A stretch of 5,558 bases of DNA. Origin: Acidobacteriaceae bacterium (GTDB taxonomy: Bacteria > Acidobacteriota > Terriglobia > Terriglobales > Acidobacteriaceae). A program made the position numbers and the translations under genes. Below the pieces are notes generated by a model. That model was not told the DNA's origin, ran no database searches, and was given only the letters and a program-made list of their open reading frames with translations. Below, piece by piece: positions 1-5,558 of the stretch; within the stretch, counting starts at the first letter, position 1, and every line of letters begins with the position of its first letter. The DNA lies in NCBI GenBank assembly GCA_003139975.1, contig PLHN01000380.1:7557-13114 (forward strand), given 5' to 3'.

Positions 1-248
1 GCATCCAGCTCCGCGTCGGCCCAGCGGTTAAACGCCATTGCAGAGGAGCGCGCCGCCACCATCGCCACCAGAATCCAAACCGCGAGCGACCGTCTGTACA
101 AGCCATAAACCGCCAGGAGCGCAATCGCGATCCACCGCACCGTCAAGAGCAAACAGGCAGGCAGCGGCGTCAGAAAAATATTTATCGCGCTGAGACTCGC
201 ACTCAACGCGATGCCGGCGATAGCCAATAACAGAACCCTGTGCTTCAT
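1..248 (-). CDS. UbiA-superfamily prenyltransferase, N-terminal part (cut by left edge)
   Basis: This frame starts at ATG 248-246 and stays open to the window edge, giving 82 residues. The protein is very hydrophobic, with likely membrane segments at about residues 5-27, 31-50 and 54-66. It ends in RSSAMAFNRWADAELD, where N74, D78 and D82 form the NxxxDxxxD motif (NRxxDxxxD variant) that binds prenyl diphosphate through Mg2+ in the UbiA family. Family members transfer a prenyl chain to an aromatic acceptor in the inner membrane, for example 4-hydroxybenzoate in ubiquinone synthesis or DHNA in menaquinone synthesis; which acceptor cannot be told here. An in-frame TAG lies three codons upstream of the ATG, so the start cannot move far upstream. 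A GGAG touches the ATG directly, which is too close for ideal spacing. The motif position fits the family (about residue 70 in E. coli UbiA), but residues 1-55 lack the usual opening I expect, so an upstream frameshift or a divergent N-terminus is possible. Confidence 0.68.
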   Translation of the reverse strand, partial: MKHRVLLLAIAGIALSASLSAINIFLTPLPACLLLTVRWIAIALLAVYGLYRRSLAVWILVAMVAARSSAMAFNRWADAELD

Positions 249-262
249 CTCCGGCTAAGACC

Positions 263-283
263 TTAACTCAAGCCACTGAGTAA
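263..283. promoter_or_regulatory. Small dyad in the divergent intergenic region
   Basis: TTA(A)CTCA and TGAGTAA form a 7-bp inverted repeat with one extra base and a 6-base spacer. It lies between the divergently transcribed prenyltransferase (minus) and the exported TolB/hydrolase gene (plus), where an operator would be expected. No regulator is known, and an arm this short can occur by chance. Confidence 0.25.
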
Positions 284-362
284 GCAAAGTCCGTGATGGG
301 GTCCCGCCCGTCGGGCCTGACCCGTTCGTCGCTTGCCGCCATTTTGTGCTTTACTTCCTTGC

Positions 363-366
363 GGAG
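363..366 (+). promoter_or_regulatory. Ribosome binding site deciding the start at 374
   Basis: GGAG sits 7 nt before the ATG at 374-376, which is ideal spacing. The next codons encode a hydrophobic signal peptide. The upstream in-frame ATGs at 293 and 296 have no comparable site and would add a non-signal-like 27-residue tail in front of the signal peptide, so the start at 374 is preferred. Confidence 0.7.
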
Positions 367-373
367 AACTTTA

Positions 374-2905
374 ATGTACCGCGCGATCTGCTTCTTTCTG
401 CTTTCCTCGACTGCCTGCCTAGCCCAGCGCGAGCCCGTGCTCAAGCAGATCGACCTGCCTCATTCCTACTACTACCGCGAAATGTACCTGCCGCAGCTCA
501 CCACCGGGCCCAGTGCCGCAGCCTGGTCGCCCGACTCGAAGTCCCTGGTCTACTCGATGGCCGGATCGCTGTGGCGGCAGGAACTGGGGAGCGCCGCCGC
601 GGAGCAACTCACCGCTGGCCCCGGCTACGACTATCAACCCGACTGGTCCAGCGATGGCCGCTGGATCGTGTTCGCGCGCTACGATCACGATGCCGTCGAG
701 TTGTGGTCGTTGGATGTGCGCAACCGCCGGCTGCAGCAGATAACATCCGGGGGCGCGGTCAATGTCGAGCCGCGCCTTTCTCCCGACGGCAAGCGCCTGG
801 CCTTCGTCTCAACATCGTATGAAGGCCACTTCCACATCTTCATCGCCAGCTTCGCCGACGGTTCTCTCACCAACGTTCAGCAGCTTACGCCCGAACGCGT
901 CAGCCCACTGCCGCGCTACTACTACAGCAAAGTCGATCATGAAATCAGCCCCGTATGGTCGCGCGATGGTTCGGACATTCTGTTCATCTCAAACCGCGGC
1001 CACATCCACGGCACTGGCGGATTTTGGCGAATGAAGGCCGAACCGGGAGCCGAAGCGCGCGAAATCCATTATGAGGAAACCAACTGGAAGGCGCGTCCCG
1101 ATTTTTCACCCGACGGCAAGCGCATGGTCTATGCGTCCTATCTCGGGCAGCAGTGGCATCAGCTTTGGCTCATGCCCGCCGAAGGCGGCGACGCCTTCCC
1201 AATTTCCTACGGCGATTACGACAATACAGATCCACGTTGGTCACCGGACGGGACCAAGATTGCCTTCATCTCCAATCGAGGCGGGAACACGTCTCTGTGG
1301 GTCCAGACAATTCCCGGCGGAGCGCAGACCGAAGTCGTCGCGCGCGAGCGGACGTTCCTGAAGCCGATGGGGAAGATCTCGCTGAAGGTTATTGGCGACC
1401 TTGGGAAGCCGGTCGCAGCGCGCGTCTTCGTGACCGCAGCCGACGGACGCGCTTACTCCCCCGACAACGCCTGGATCTACGCCGACGACAGCTTCACCCG
1501 CTCCGAGCGCCCGTTCGAAGCGCACTATTTCGATACGGCGGGTGAATCGGAAATTACCGTCCCCGCCGGCCAAGTGCAAGTCGACGTCATGCGCGGCTTC
1601 GAAAACCACTTCGAGCGAAACAAAGCAAATGTAAAGGCCCGTGAAACCACCCAGATCGGAGTTCGAATCAACCCGCTCTTTCCTCCCCACGAGGCTTCAA
1701 CGCGCTGGGTGAGCGGCGACGTCCACGTGCACATGAACTACGCCGGAACCTACCGCAATACGCCGAAGCATCTGATCGAGCAGGCGGCGGCCGAAGATGT
1801 CGCCGTTGTCGAGAATCTGATCGTCAATAAAGAGCAACGCATCCCCGATATCTCTTTTTTCTCCCCAAAACTCGATCCCGCCTCCACCAACGACCACTTA
1901 CTATTTCATGGTCAGGAGTTTCACACCAGTTACTGGGGCCATCTCGGCCTGCTCAACCTGACTCACAATTTCCTGCTCCCCGGCTACGTCGCCTACCCCA
2001 ACACTGCCGCTGCCAGCCTGTATCCCACGAATGCCGGCGTAGCCGATATGGCGCACGCGCAGGGCGCACTGGTCGGTTACGTCCATCCCTTCGACACTTT
2101 CCCCGACCCGGTGAAAGACGAGTCTCTCACCGACGAACTCCCCGCCGACGTGGCCCTCGGCAAGGTCGATTACATCGAGGTCGTCGGCTTTTCCGATCAC
2201 AAATCCACCGCCGAAGTCTGGTACAAGCTCTTGAATTGCGGTTTCCGTCTGCCCACTGCCGCAGGTACAGACTTCATGGGCAATTACGCCTCTCTCCGTG
2301 GTCCCATCGGTCTGAACCGAGTCTATGCGCAAGTTCCAAAGGCCCCGGTGAAGATCGAGACCTGGCTGTCTGCAATCAAAGCTGGCCGCACCTTCGCCAC
2401 CAACGGGCCGCTGCTGCGCTTCGAGCTCGGCGACCAACCCATCGGCAGCGAAGTGAATCTGCAGAAGAAGACGCACCCGGACAACCCACAAGATATACAC
2501 TTCTCTGCCCAACTCTTCTCCATCGTTCCCATCGATCACCTGCAAATCGTCTGCAACGGCCAAGTCGCACGCGAACTAACGCTCGACGCCGACCGCACCT
2601 CCGCCCAGGTCGACGGATCAATCCCCATCGCAACCAGCGGCTGGTGCGTCCTGCGCGCCTTCAGCGAAAAGGCTGAATACCCTATCCTCGATATCTATCC
2701 CTACGCAACCACCAGCCCGATCTACGTGACTGTACCCGGCAAGCCGCTTCACAGCCCTCCCGACGCGACTTACTTCGTGACCTGGATGGACCGACTGATT
2801 GCCGCTGTGCAGAGCAACACGTCCTGGAACACCGACGCGGAAAAACAGTCCGTGCTGACAATGCTTGAGCAAGCGCGGAAGAAATACGACGCCCTGACGC
2901 GGTAG
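374..2905 (+). CDS. Exported TolB-like beta-propeller / CehA-McbA-type metallohydrolase fusion
   Basis: The protein has 843 residues from the chosen ATG; the frame opens further upstream, to 293. Residues 1-18 (MYRAICFFLLSSTACLA) are a signal peptide with likely cleavage before Q19, so it should act in the periplasm or outside the cell. Six PD40/TolB-type repeats follow, centred near W51, W91, L135, W195, F244 and W289, each a variant of WSPDGxxIxF. Residues about 330-440 look like a beta-rich linker domain. The catalytic region starts at GDVHVHMNY (D449, H451, H453), continues with HGQEFH (H512, E515, H517), GHLGLL (H523), GYVHPFD (H571) and GTDF (D633). This set of His/Asp residues is the metal-site pattern of PHP-like CehA/McbA-family hydrolases. 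A segment AGRTFATNGPLL and a beta-rich C-terminal part end the protein. CehA and McbA hydrolyse the carbamate carbaryl, but that substrate should not be transferred to this protein. The propeller probably recruits a ligand or partner. The natural substrate is unknown. No partner gene is adjacent on the same strand with operon-like spacing. Confidence 0.85.
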   Translation: MYRAICFFLLSSTACLAQREPVLKQIDLPHSYYYREMYLPQLTTGPSAAAWSPDSKSLVYSMAGSLWRQELGSAAAEQLTAGPGYDYQPDWSSDGRWIVFARYDHDAVELWSLDVRNRRLQQITSGGAVNVEPRLSPDGKRLAFVSTSYEGHFHIFIASFADGSLTNVQQLTPERVSPLPRYYYSKVDHEISPVWSRDGSDILFISNRGHIHGTGGFWRMKAEPGAEAREIHYEETNWKARPDFSPDGKRMVYASYLGQQWHQLWLMPAEGGDAFPISYGDYDNTDPRWSPDGTKIAFISNRGGNTSLWVQTIPGGAQTEVVARERTFLKPMGKISLKVIGDLGKPVAARVFVTAADGRAYSPDNAWIYADDSFTRSERPFEAHYFDTAGESEITVPAGQVQVDVMRGFENHFERNKANVKARETTQIGVRINPLFPPHEASTRWVSGDVHVHMNYAGTYRNTPKHLIEQAAAEDVAVVENLIVNKEQRIPDISFFSPKLDPASTNDHLLFHGQEFHTSYWGHLGLLNLTHNFLLPGYVAYPNTAAASLYPTNAGVADMAHAQGALVGYVHPFDTFPDPVKDESLTDELPADVALGKVDYIEVVGFSDHKSTAEVWYKLLNCGFRLPTAAGTDFMGNYASLRGPIGLNRVYAQVPKAPVKIETWLSAIKAGRTFATNGPLLRFELGDQPIGSEVNLQKKTHPDNPQDIHFSAQLFSIVPIDHLQIVCNGQVARELTLDADRTSAQVDGSIPIATSGWCVLRAFSEKAEYPILDIYPYATTSPIYVTVPGKPLHSPPDATYFVTWMDRLIAAVQSNTSWNTDAEKQSVLTMLEQARKKYDALTR

Positions 2906-2938
2906 GCCCTCTCGCACTAACAATGTGGGCAAAACAAA

Positions 2939-2968
2939 ACGCCCCAGACTCAAAGAGTCGTGGGACGT
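2939..2968. terminator. Imperfect stem-loop after the large hydrolase gene; T-rich only on the minus strand
   Basis: Arms ACGCCCCAGACTC (2939-2951) and GAGTCGTGGGACGT (2955-2968) pair at 12 positions with one mismatch and one bulged base, around an AAA loop. It begins 33 nt after the stop codon at 2905, a fitting place for a terminator. There is no T-tract after it on the plus strand. Read on the minus strand the hairpin is followed by TTTGTTTTG, so it is a better intrinsic terminator in that direction, although no minus-strand gene is seen to its right before ada. Confidence 0.4.
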
Positions 2969-3068
2969 TAGTCGAGCAGCCCTCCCCCGAAGCCTACTCA
3001 AGTAGAAAGTTACCGCATACGCAAGGCCTTGGGAATGGCACTGAAGTGGGGCCCCTCATTGCTCCAGA

Positions 3069-3097
3069 TTGACATCGATATCCTGCTGCAGTAGTGT
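3069..3097 (+). promoter_or_regulatory. Candidate sigma-70-type promoter for the cupin gene
   Basis: A perfect TTGACA (3069-3074) is followed after exactly 17 bp by TAGTGT (3092-3097), which matches TATAAT at three of six positions including the first two T/A and the final T. Transcription would start near 3104 and leave a leader of about 38 nt before the ATG at 3142. This fits a cupin gene transcribed on its own. Confidence 0.45.
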
Positions 3098-3130
3098 TGT
3101 CCGGCTTTTCAATAAATCCCACGAAACCCA

Positions 3131-3135
3131 AGGAG
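3131..3135 (+). promoter_or_regulatory. Ribosome binding site deciding the cupin start
   Basis: AGGAG is 6 nt before the ATG at 3142-3144. The frame is open back to 3094, but that upstream start lacks such a site and would put 16 polar residues before the signal peptide. Confidence 0.75.
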
Positions 3136-3141
3136 AACAAC

Positions 3142-3534
3142 ATGCGAGTGCGACTAGCGCTGTATGGGGTAGCGGCGTGCCTTTGTCTCGCCCCAATCGT
3201 TTCGGCCCAGGATGCGGCCAAAGTTGATCCCAAGCATTACACCGTCGTGAGCGAAAACGACCGGGTACGAATCCTGAAAGTCCACTACGGCCCGCACGAG
3301 AAATCGGTCATGCACAGCCATCCTGCCACGGTAGCAGTGTTCCTCACCGACGCTAAAGGCGTGTTCACCTTTCCCGATGGCAAAAAGCAGGAATTCACCG
3401 TCAAGGCCGGCGAAGCGATGTACAGCGCCGCTGCGACCCACCTGCCGGAAAACACCGGCGACGCCGCAATGGATCTGATCGTGGTCGAACTAAAAGGCCA
3501 TGCGCCCAAATCCGCGAAAACCGAAATGAAATAA
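3142..3534 (+). CDS. Small exported single-domain cupin protein
   Basis: The protein has 130 residues. Residues 1-22 (ending IVSA) are a signal peptide with cleavage expected before Q23, giving a mature periplasmic or secreted protein of about 108 residues. The mature part is one cupin-type beta-barrel. HSHP (H58, H60) is the HxH of the first cupin motif, and FTVKAGEAMYSAAATH, ending at H100, matches the second motif with its Gly and final His. These three His residues are the likely metal ligands. The glutamate that usually follows the HxH is not in its normal place; E53 lies before it and E103 after H100. Cupins of this size vary widely in function (dioxygenases, isomerases, binding proteins), so no reaction can be assigned. 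The gene has its own candidate promoter and faces ada, so it is likely monocistronic. Confidence 0.85.
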   Translation: MRVRLALYGVAACLCLAPIVSAQDAAKVDPKHYTVVSENDRVRILKVHYGPHEKSVMHSHPATVAVFLTDAKGVFTFPDGKKQEFTVKAGEAMYSAAATHLPENTGDAAMDLIVVELKGHAPKSAKTEMK

Positions 3535-3590
3535 GGAAGTAAGCCCCCGAGTCAGGCCACGCTGCTCGGCCGGGTCAGGCTGAACTCGTG

Positions 3591-3647
3591 GTGGGAACTG
3601 GCCGGAACCCGTCTGGCACTGAGTATGGATTAGTGGCCTGTTCCCAC
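3591..3647. repeat. Inverted repeat (13-nt arms) between convergent cupin and ada genes
   Basis: GTGGGAACTGGCC (3591-3603) and GGCCTGTTCCCAC (3635-3647) are inverted copies that pair at 12 of 13 positions, around a 31-nt loop. The repeat lies between the stop codons of two genes that converge (3534 and 3694), so it could act as a two-way terminator or protect RNA ends. It lacks a T-tract on either side, and the loop is long for an intrinsic terminator. Confidence 0.6.
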
Positions 3648-3693
3648 AATTCTAGTTAAACTTTGGCACGGCCTCGCCATTACTCCCACAACG

Positions 3694-4821
3694 CTATGCA
3701 CCGGCCCCCCGCTCCATCGCCAGCAACTTCTCCTTTCTCTCCACACCCCAGCGGTAGCCGCCGGACTCGCCGTCTTCGCGCACCACGCGATGGCAGGGAA
3801 TTGCGACCGCGACCGGATTCGTAGCGCATGCCCGAGCCACGGCCCGCGCCGCCTTCGGCATGCCGATCTTCTTCGCCACCGCGCTATACGAGCGCGTCTC
3901 TCCGCGCGGAATTTTCTGCAGACACTCCCACACCCGCCGCTGGAAAGCCGTCGCCCGAATATCGAGCGGCAATGATGATGACGGATGCGCCTCCTGCCCG
4001 TCAATCAGCCGCCCCAGGCTTGTCTTCCATTCCGCCAGCGCCGCATCGTCCCGCTTCCGCACCGCAAACGGAAACTCGCGCATCAACCCTTGCTGCAACG
4101 CCGCCTCGGAGTCCGCGAACTGGATCGCGCAAATCCCCTTATCGGTAACGGCAATCAGCATGCGCCCCAGTGGCGACGCCGCAATCGTATAGCGCACCAC
4201 GGTGGCAACCGCGCCCCGCCGGTACTTTTCCGGAGTCATTCCCAGTTGCCCCGCCGTGCGCTCGTAAAGCCGGCTACTCGACCCGTACCCCGCGGCATAG
4301 AGCGACGTCGTCACGTCGTGTCCATCCCGCAGGTTCTGCTTCACCTGCCGCAGTCGGCACGCGTCCATGTAGGCTTTCGGGGAAACGCCCAGCACGGTCT
4401 TGAACGTCCGTTGCAAATGAAACGGACTGCGCCGGACCTGCTTGGCCAGCCCGCTGAGCGTGAGCCGGTCTTCAATATGTTGCTCGATGTACCTGCAAGC
4501 CGCCCGCACCACCGCCGACTGCGGATTCCCATCCACAGCCTTGGGCCGGCAACGCAGGCACGCCCGGTAGCCCGCCTGCTCCGCCGCGGTCGCGTGCTCG
4601 AAGAACTGCACATTCTCGCGCCGCGGCCGCCGCGCCGGGCACGACGGCCGGCAGAAAACCCCCGTGCTCGAAACGCCAAAAACAAACGCGCCGTCGAGCG
4701 TGCTATCGCGTTTCAGAACTGCCTGCCAGCGTCGGGCTTCGCTTCGATTTGCGGGAGTAGATCTCATTTCGTCTGCCTGTTGGATGACTTCGTCTTCGGA
4801 AAGTATCGCATTGCTTGTCAT
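3694..4821 (-). CDS. ada: Bifunctional Ada: alkylation-response activator and methylated-DNA-cysteine methyltransferase
   Basis: The protein has 375 residues from ATG 4821. It repairs alkylated DNA by moving methyl groups to its own cysteines and, once methylated, activates alkylation-response genes. Residues about 30-95 are the zinc-bound phosphotriester-repair domain with C57, C61, C88 and C91 (FCRPSC and CLRC); C57 matches the methyl-accepting Cys38 of E. coli Ada. Residues about 103-205 are an AraC-type double helix-turn-helix (SPFHLQRTFK, then MTPEKYRRG). Residues about 210-368 are the O6-methylguanine methyltransferase domain, with the acceptor cysteine C343 in IPCHRVV. All catalytic residues are present and no frame break is seen. 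The frame runs up to a GTG at 4929, but that extension lies in the heptamer array and is not protein-like. A second in-frame ATG at 4767 gives 357 residues, close to E. coli Ada (354), and puts RWQ in the usual place; neither ATG has a strong ribosome site. No alkA or alkB lies nearby, and no Ada box was recognised upstream. Confidence 0.93.
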   Translation of the reverse strand: MTSNAILSEDEVIQQADEMRSTPANRSEARRWQAVLKRDSTLDGAFVFGVSSTGVFCRPSCPARRPRRENVQFFEHATAAEQAGYRACLRCRPKAVDGNPQSAVVRAACRYIEQHIEDRLTLSGLAKQVRRSPFHLQRTFKTVLGVSPKAYMDACRLRQVKQNLRDGHDVTTSLYAAGYGSSSRLYERTAGQLGMTPEKYRRGAVATVVRYTIAASPLGRMLIAVTDKGICAIQFADSEAALQQGLMREFPFAVRKRDDAALAEWKTSLGRLIDGQEAHPSSSLPLDIRATAFQRRVWECLQKIPRGETRSYSAVAKKIGMPKAARAVARACATNPVAVAIPCHRVVREDGESGGYRWGVERKEKLLAMERGAGA

Positions 4822-4880
4822 GCCGCTAACATAGGCGAAGCGCGCCGCGTGGACTATCCGAATCTTGCGATCAAAACAAA

Positions 4881-4936
4881 TTCTCAGGTGCCAGTTGTCA
4901 GTGGCCAATTCTCGGTTCCCAGCTCCCACTTCTCAG
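4881..4936. repeat. Degenerate heptamer tandem array, eight units
   Basis: The sequence falls exactly into eight 7-nt units: TTCTCAG, GTGCCAG, TTGTCAG, TGGCCAA, TTCTCGG, TTCCCAG, CTCCCAC and TTCTCAG. The consensus is TT(C/G)(C/T)CAG. The phase is lost on both sides (TCAAAACAAA before, AACAACC after). It sits about 60 nt upstream of the ada start. I recall similar heptanucleotide arrays in cyanobacteria (STRR elements) and in intergenic DNA of Acidobacteriota, but could not compare them. Confidence 0.75.
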
Positions 4937-4975
4937 AACAACCTCGATGTTGCCTGCCGAATAGAAAGTACGCGC

Positions 4976-5048
4976 TGTCATCTTGAGCGGAGCAGGAACT
5001 TCACGAAGTGAAGTTCCTGCGGAGTCGAAAGACCCCTGCATCTTCTCC
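4976..5048. repeat. Intergenic hairpin repeat element (REP-like)
   Basis: GCAGGAACTTCAC (4992-5004) and GTGAAGTTCCTGC (5008-5020) form a perfect 13-bp stem with a GAA loop. The flanks TGTCATCTTGAGCG and GTCGAAAGACCCCTGCAT resemble the ends of a dispersed intergenic element that I recall from many Acidobacteriota genomes. The variable hairpin between conserved ends is typical of non-coding mobile or REP-type repeats. The outer boundaries are approximate, and copy number cannot be judged from one window. Confidence 0.6.
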
Positions 5049-5181
5049 GCACCCAGAGGCGTCAGGAGTTCTCCCCGTTCAGACGTGAGTGGCGAAGTCC
5101 GAGACCGCTCTCACCTGTCCGCGCGTGTGTCCATCAAACACAGCCGTCGGCAATCTCGGATTGCATGCCACGTATTCGCCG
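5049..5181. other. Gene-free spacer between the hairpin repeat and higA
   Basis: Together with the two repeats this belongs to the 360-bp stretch without a gene between ada and higA. I see no RNA gene, no T-tracted hairpin after higA and no ribosome site. A minus-strand frame crosses it but overlaps higA and has no good start, so it is not called. Confidence 0.5.
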
Positions 5182-5517
5182 TTACCGTGTGGCGGCCAGT
5201 CTTGTGCCAACTTGGCTTCGCACCTGAGTTGCTGTTCGCGGCTTGATTTTCTTGCCGACACCGCTGGCCGCTGCAAGCCGCAGATCGTAATCATTCTGCA
5301 GGTTGAGCCAGAATTGCGCGGGCAGGCCGAAATACTTTCCCAGGCGGATGGCCGTGTCAGCGCTGATGGAACGGTCTCCCCGCACGACTTCATAGAGGCC
5401 GGGAAAATCCAGCGCCTTCGCCAGCGCATACGCGCTTACCCCCAGGGGTTCCATGAATTCGGTCCTGAGAATCTCTCCCGGATGAATGGCGAAGACCTTA
5501 CTCTTTAGCTTAGTCAT
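5182..5517 (-). CDS. higA: HigA-family antitoxin (XRE helix-turn-helix)
   Basis: The protein has 111 residues, the usual size for this family. HPGEILRTEFMEPLG (about residues 12-26) is the HigA/VapI opening. LAKAL...VVRGDRSIS (about 32-52) is the helix-turn-helix, and TAIRLGKYFG followed by FWLNLQNDYDLR (about 55-80) is the diagnostic family block. HigA proteins bind and neutralise the HigB mRNA-cleaving toxin and repress their shared operon from an operator usually upstream of higB, here outside the window. The gene starts 16 nt after the stop of the partial upstream gene, so the two are almost certainly cotranscribed toxin first. The ribosome site is weak (GAGAC, 9 nt before the ATG), as is common when translation is coupled. 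The recognition-helix segment FPGLYEVV looks about two residues shorter than the VPPNRIxEIV I expect in relatives. Confidence 0.92.
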   Translation of the reverse strand: MTKLKSKVFAIHPGEILRTEFMEPLGVSAYALAKALDFPGLYEVVRGDRSISADTAIRLGKYFGLPAQFWLNLQNDYDLRLAAASGVGKKIKPRTATQVRSQVGTRLAATR

Positions 5518-5533
5518 ACATTTAGGTCTCGAT

Positions 5534-5558
5534 CTAGTGGTAATCCACGATTTCCACG
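5534..5558 (-). CDS. higB: C-terminal end of HigB-like toxin (cut by right edge)
   Basis: On the minus strand the last bases read V-E-I-V-D-Y-H followed by TAG (5536-5534). This ending is the characteristic C-terminus of RelE-superfamily HigB toxins, which cleave mRNA on the ribosome. Its position, 16 nt before higA on the same strand, matches the standard higBA order. Only seven residues are inside the window, so whether the toxin is intact is unknown. Confidence 0.75.

Noticed and set aside
1901..2563. A 220-residue minus-strand frame inside the large hydrolase gene
   Set aside because: It is antisense to conserved catalytic motifs, lacks a ribosome site and resembles no protein family.
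3548..3588. A weak dyad CGAGTCAG / CTGAaCTCG after the cupin gene
   Set aside because: The stem is short and bulged with a loop of over 20 nt; the inverted repeat just downstream is a far better structure.
4822..4880. Ada box or promoter upstream of ada
   Set aside because: Only weak matches such as TTGTTT with a 15-bp gap to GATAGT; not better than chance.
4881..4936. CRISPR array
   Set aside because: The units are 7 nt with no spacers, so this is a short tandem repeat, not a CRISPR.
3985..4986. A 333-residue plus-strand frame opposite ada
   Set aside because: It is the antisense shadow of ada, rich in Arg, Pro and Ala as expected for GC-rich antisense frames, while ada shows full domain conservation.
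5079..5429. A 116-residue minus-strand frame overlapping higA and the spacer, ending in DFATHV
   Set aside because: It overlaps most of higA in another frame, has no ribosome site, and the part outside higA matches no family I recognise.

Overview
The window is about 60% GC by eye and looks like a chromosomal segment from a soil-type Acidobacteriota (Terriglobia/Koribacter-like). This is inferred from three things: the secreted TolB-propeller plus CehA/McbA-type metallohydrolase, a degenerate heptamer array, and a hairpin repeat with the flanks TGTCATCTTGAGCG...GTCGAAAGACCCCTGCAT. I recall all three as typical of that phylum, but could not run a search.

Layout from left to right. (1) At 1-248 on the minus strand is the N-terminal 82 residues of a UbiA-superfamily prenyltransferase that runs off the left edge. 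(2) It is divergent from a large exported protein at 374-2905 on the plus strand, which has a six-repeat TolB-like propeller followed by a PHP/CehA-McbA-type metal-dependent hydrolase domain. (3) After a hairpin and a TTGACA-type promoter comes a small exported single-domain cupin at 3142-3534, plus strand. (4) A 13-nt-arm inverted repeat separates the cupin from the convergent ada gene at 3694-4821, minus strand, which encodes the bifunctional alkylation-damage sensor and O6-methylguanine repair protein. (5) Upstream of ada is a 360-bp gene-free stretch with an eight-unit heptamer array (4881-4936) and a perfect 13-bp hairpin inside a repeat-like element (about 4976-5048). (6) At the right edge, on the minus strand, lies a HigBA toxin-antitoxin pair: the complete higA antitoxin (5182-5517) and, 16 nt upstream of it, the last seven codons and stop of a gene whose peptide VEIVDYH matches the usual HigB C-terminus.

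The genes do not form one pathway. They are separate transcription units for membrane prenylation, periplasmic or secreted hydrolysis, an exported cupin, DNA alkylation repair, and a toxin-antitoxin module. I found no convincing new multi-gene system. The most notable points are the non-coding repeats between ada and higA, the cut-off HigB end, and the domain fusion in the large exported protein.
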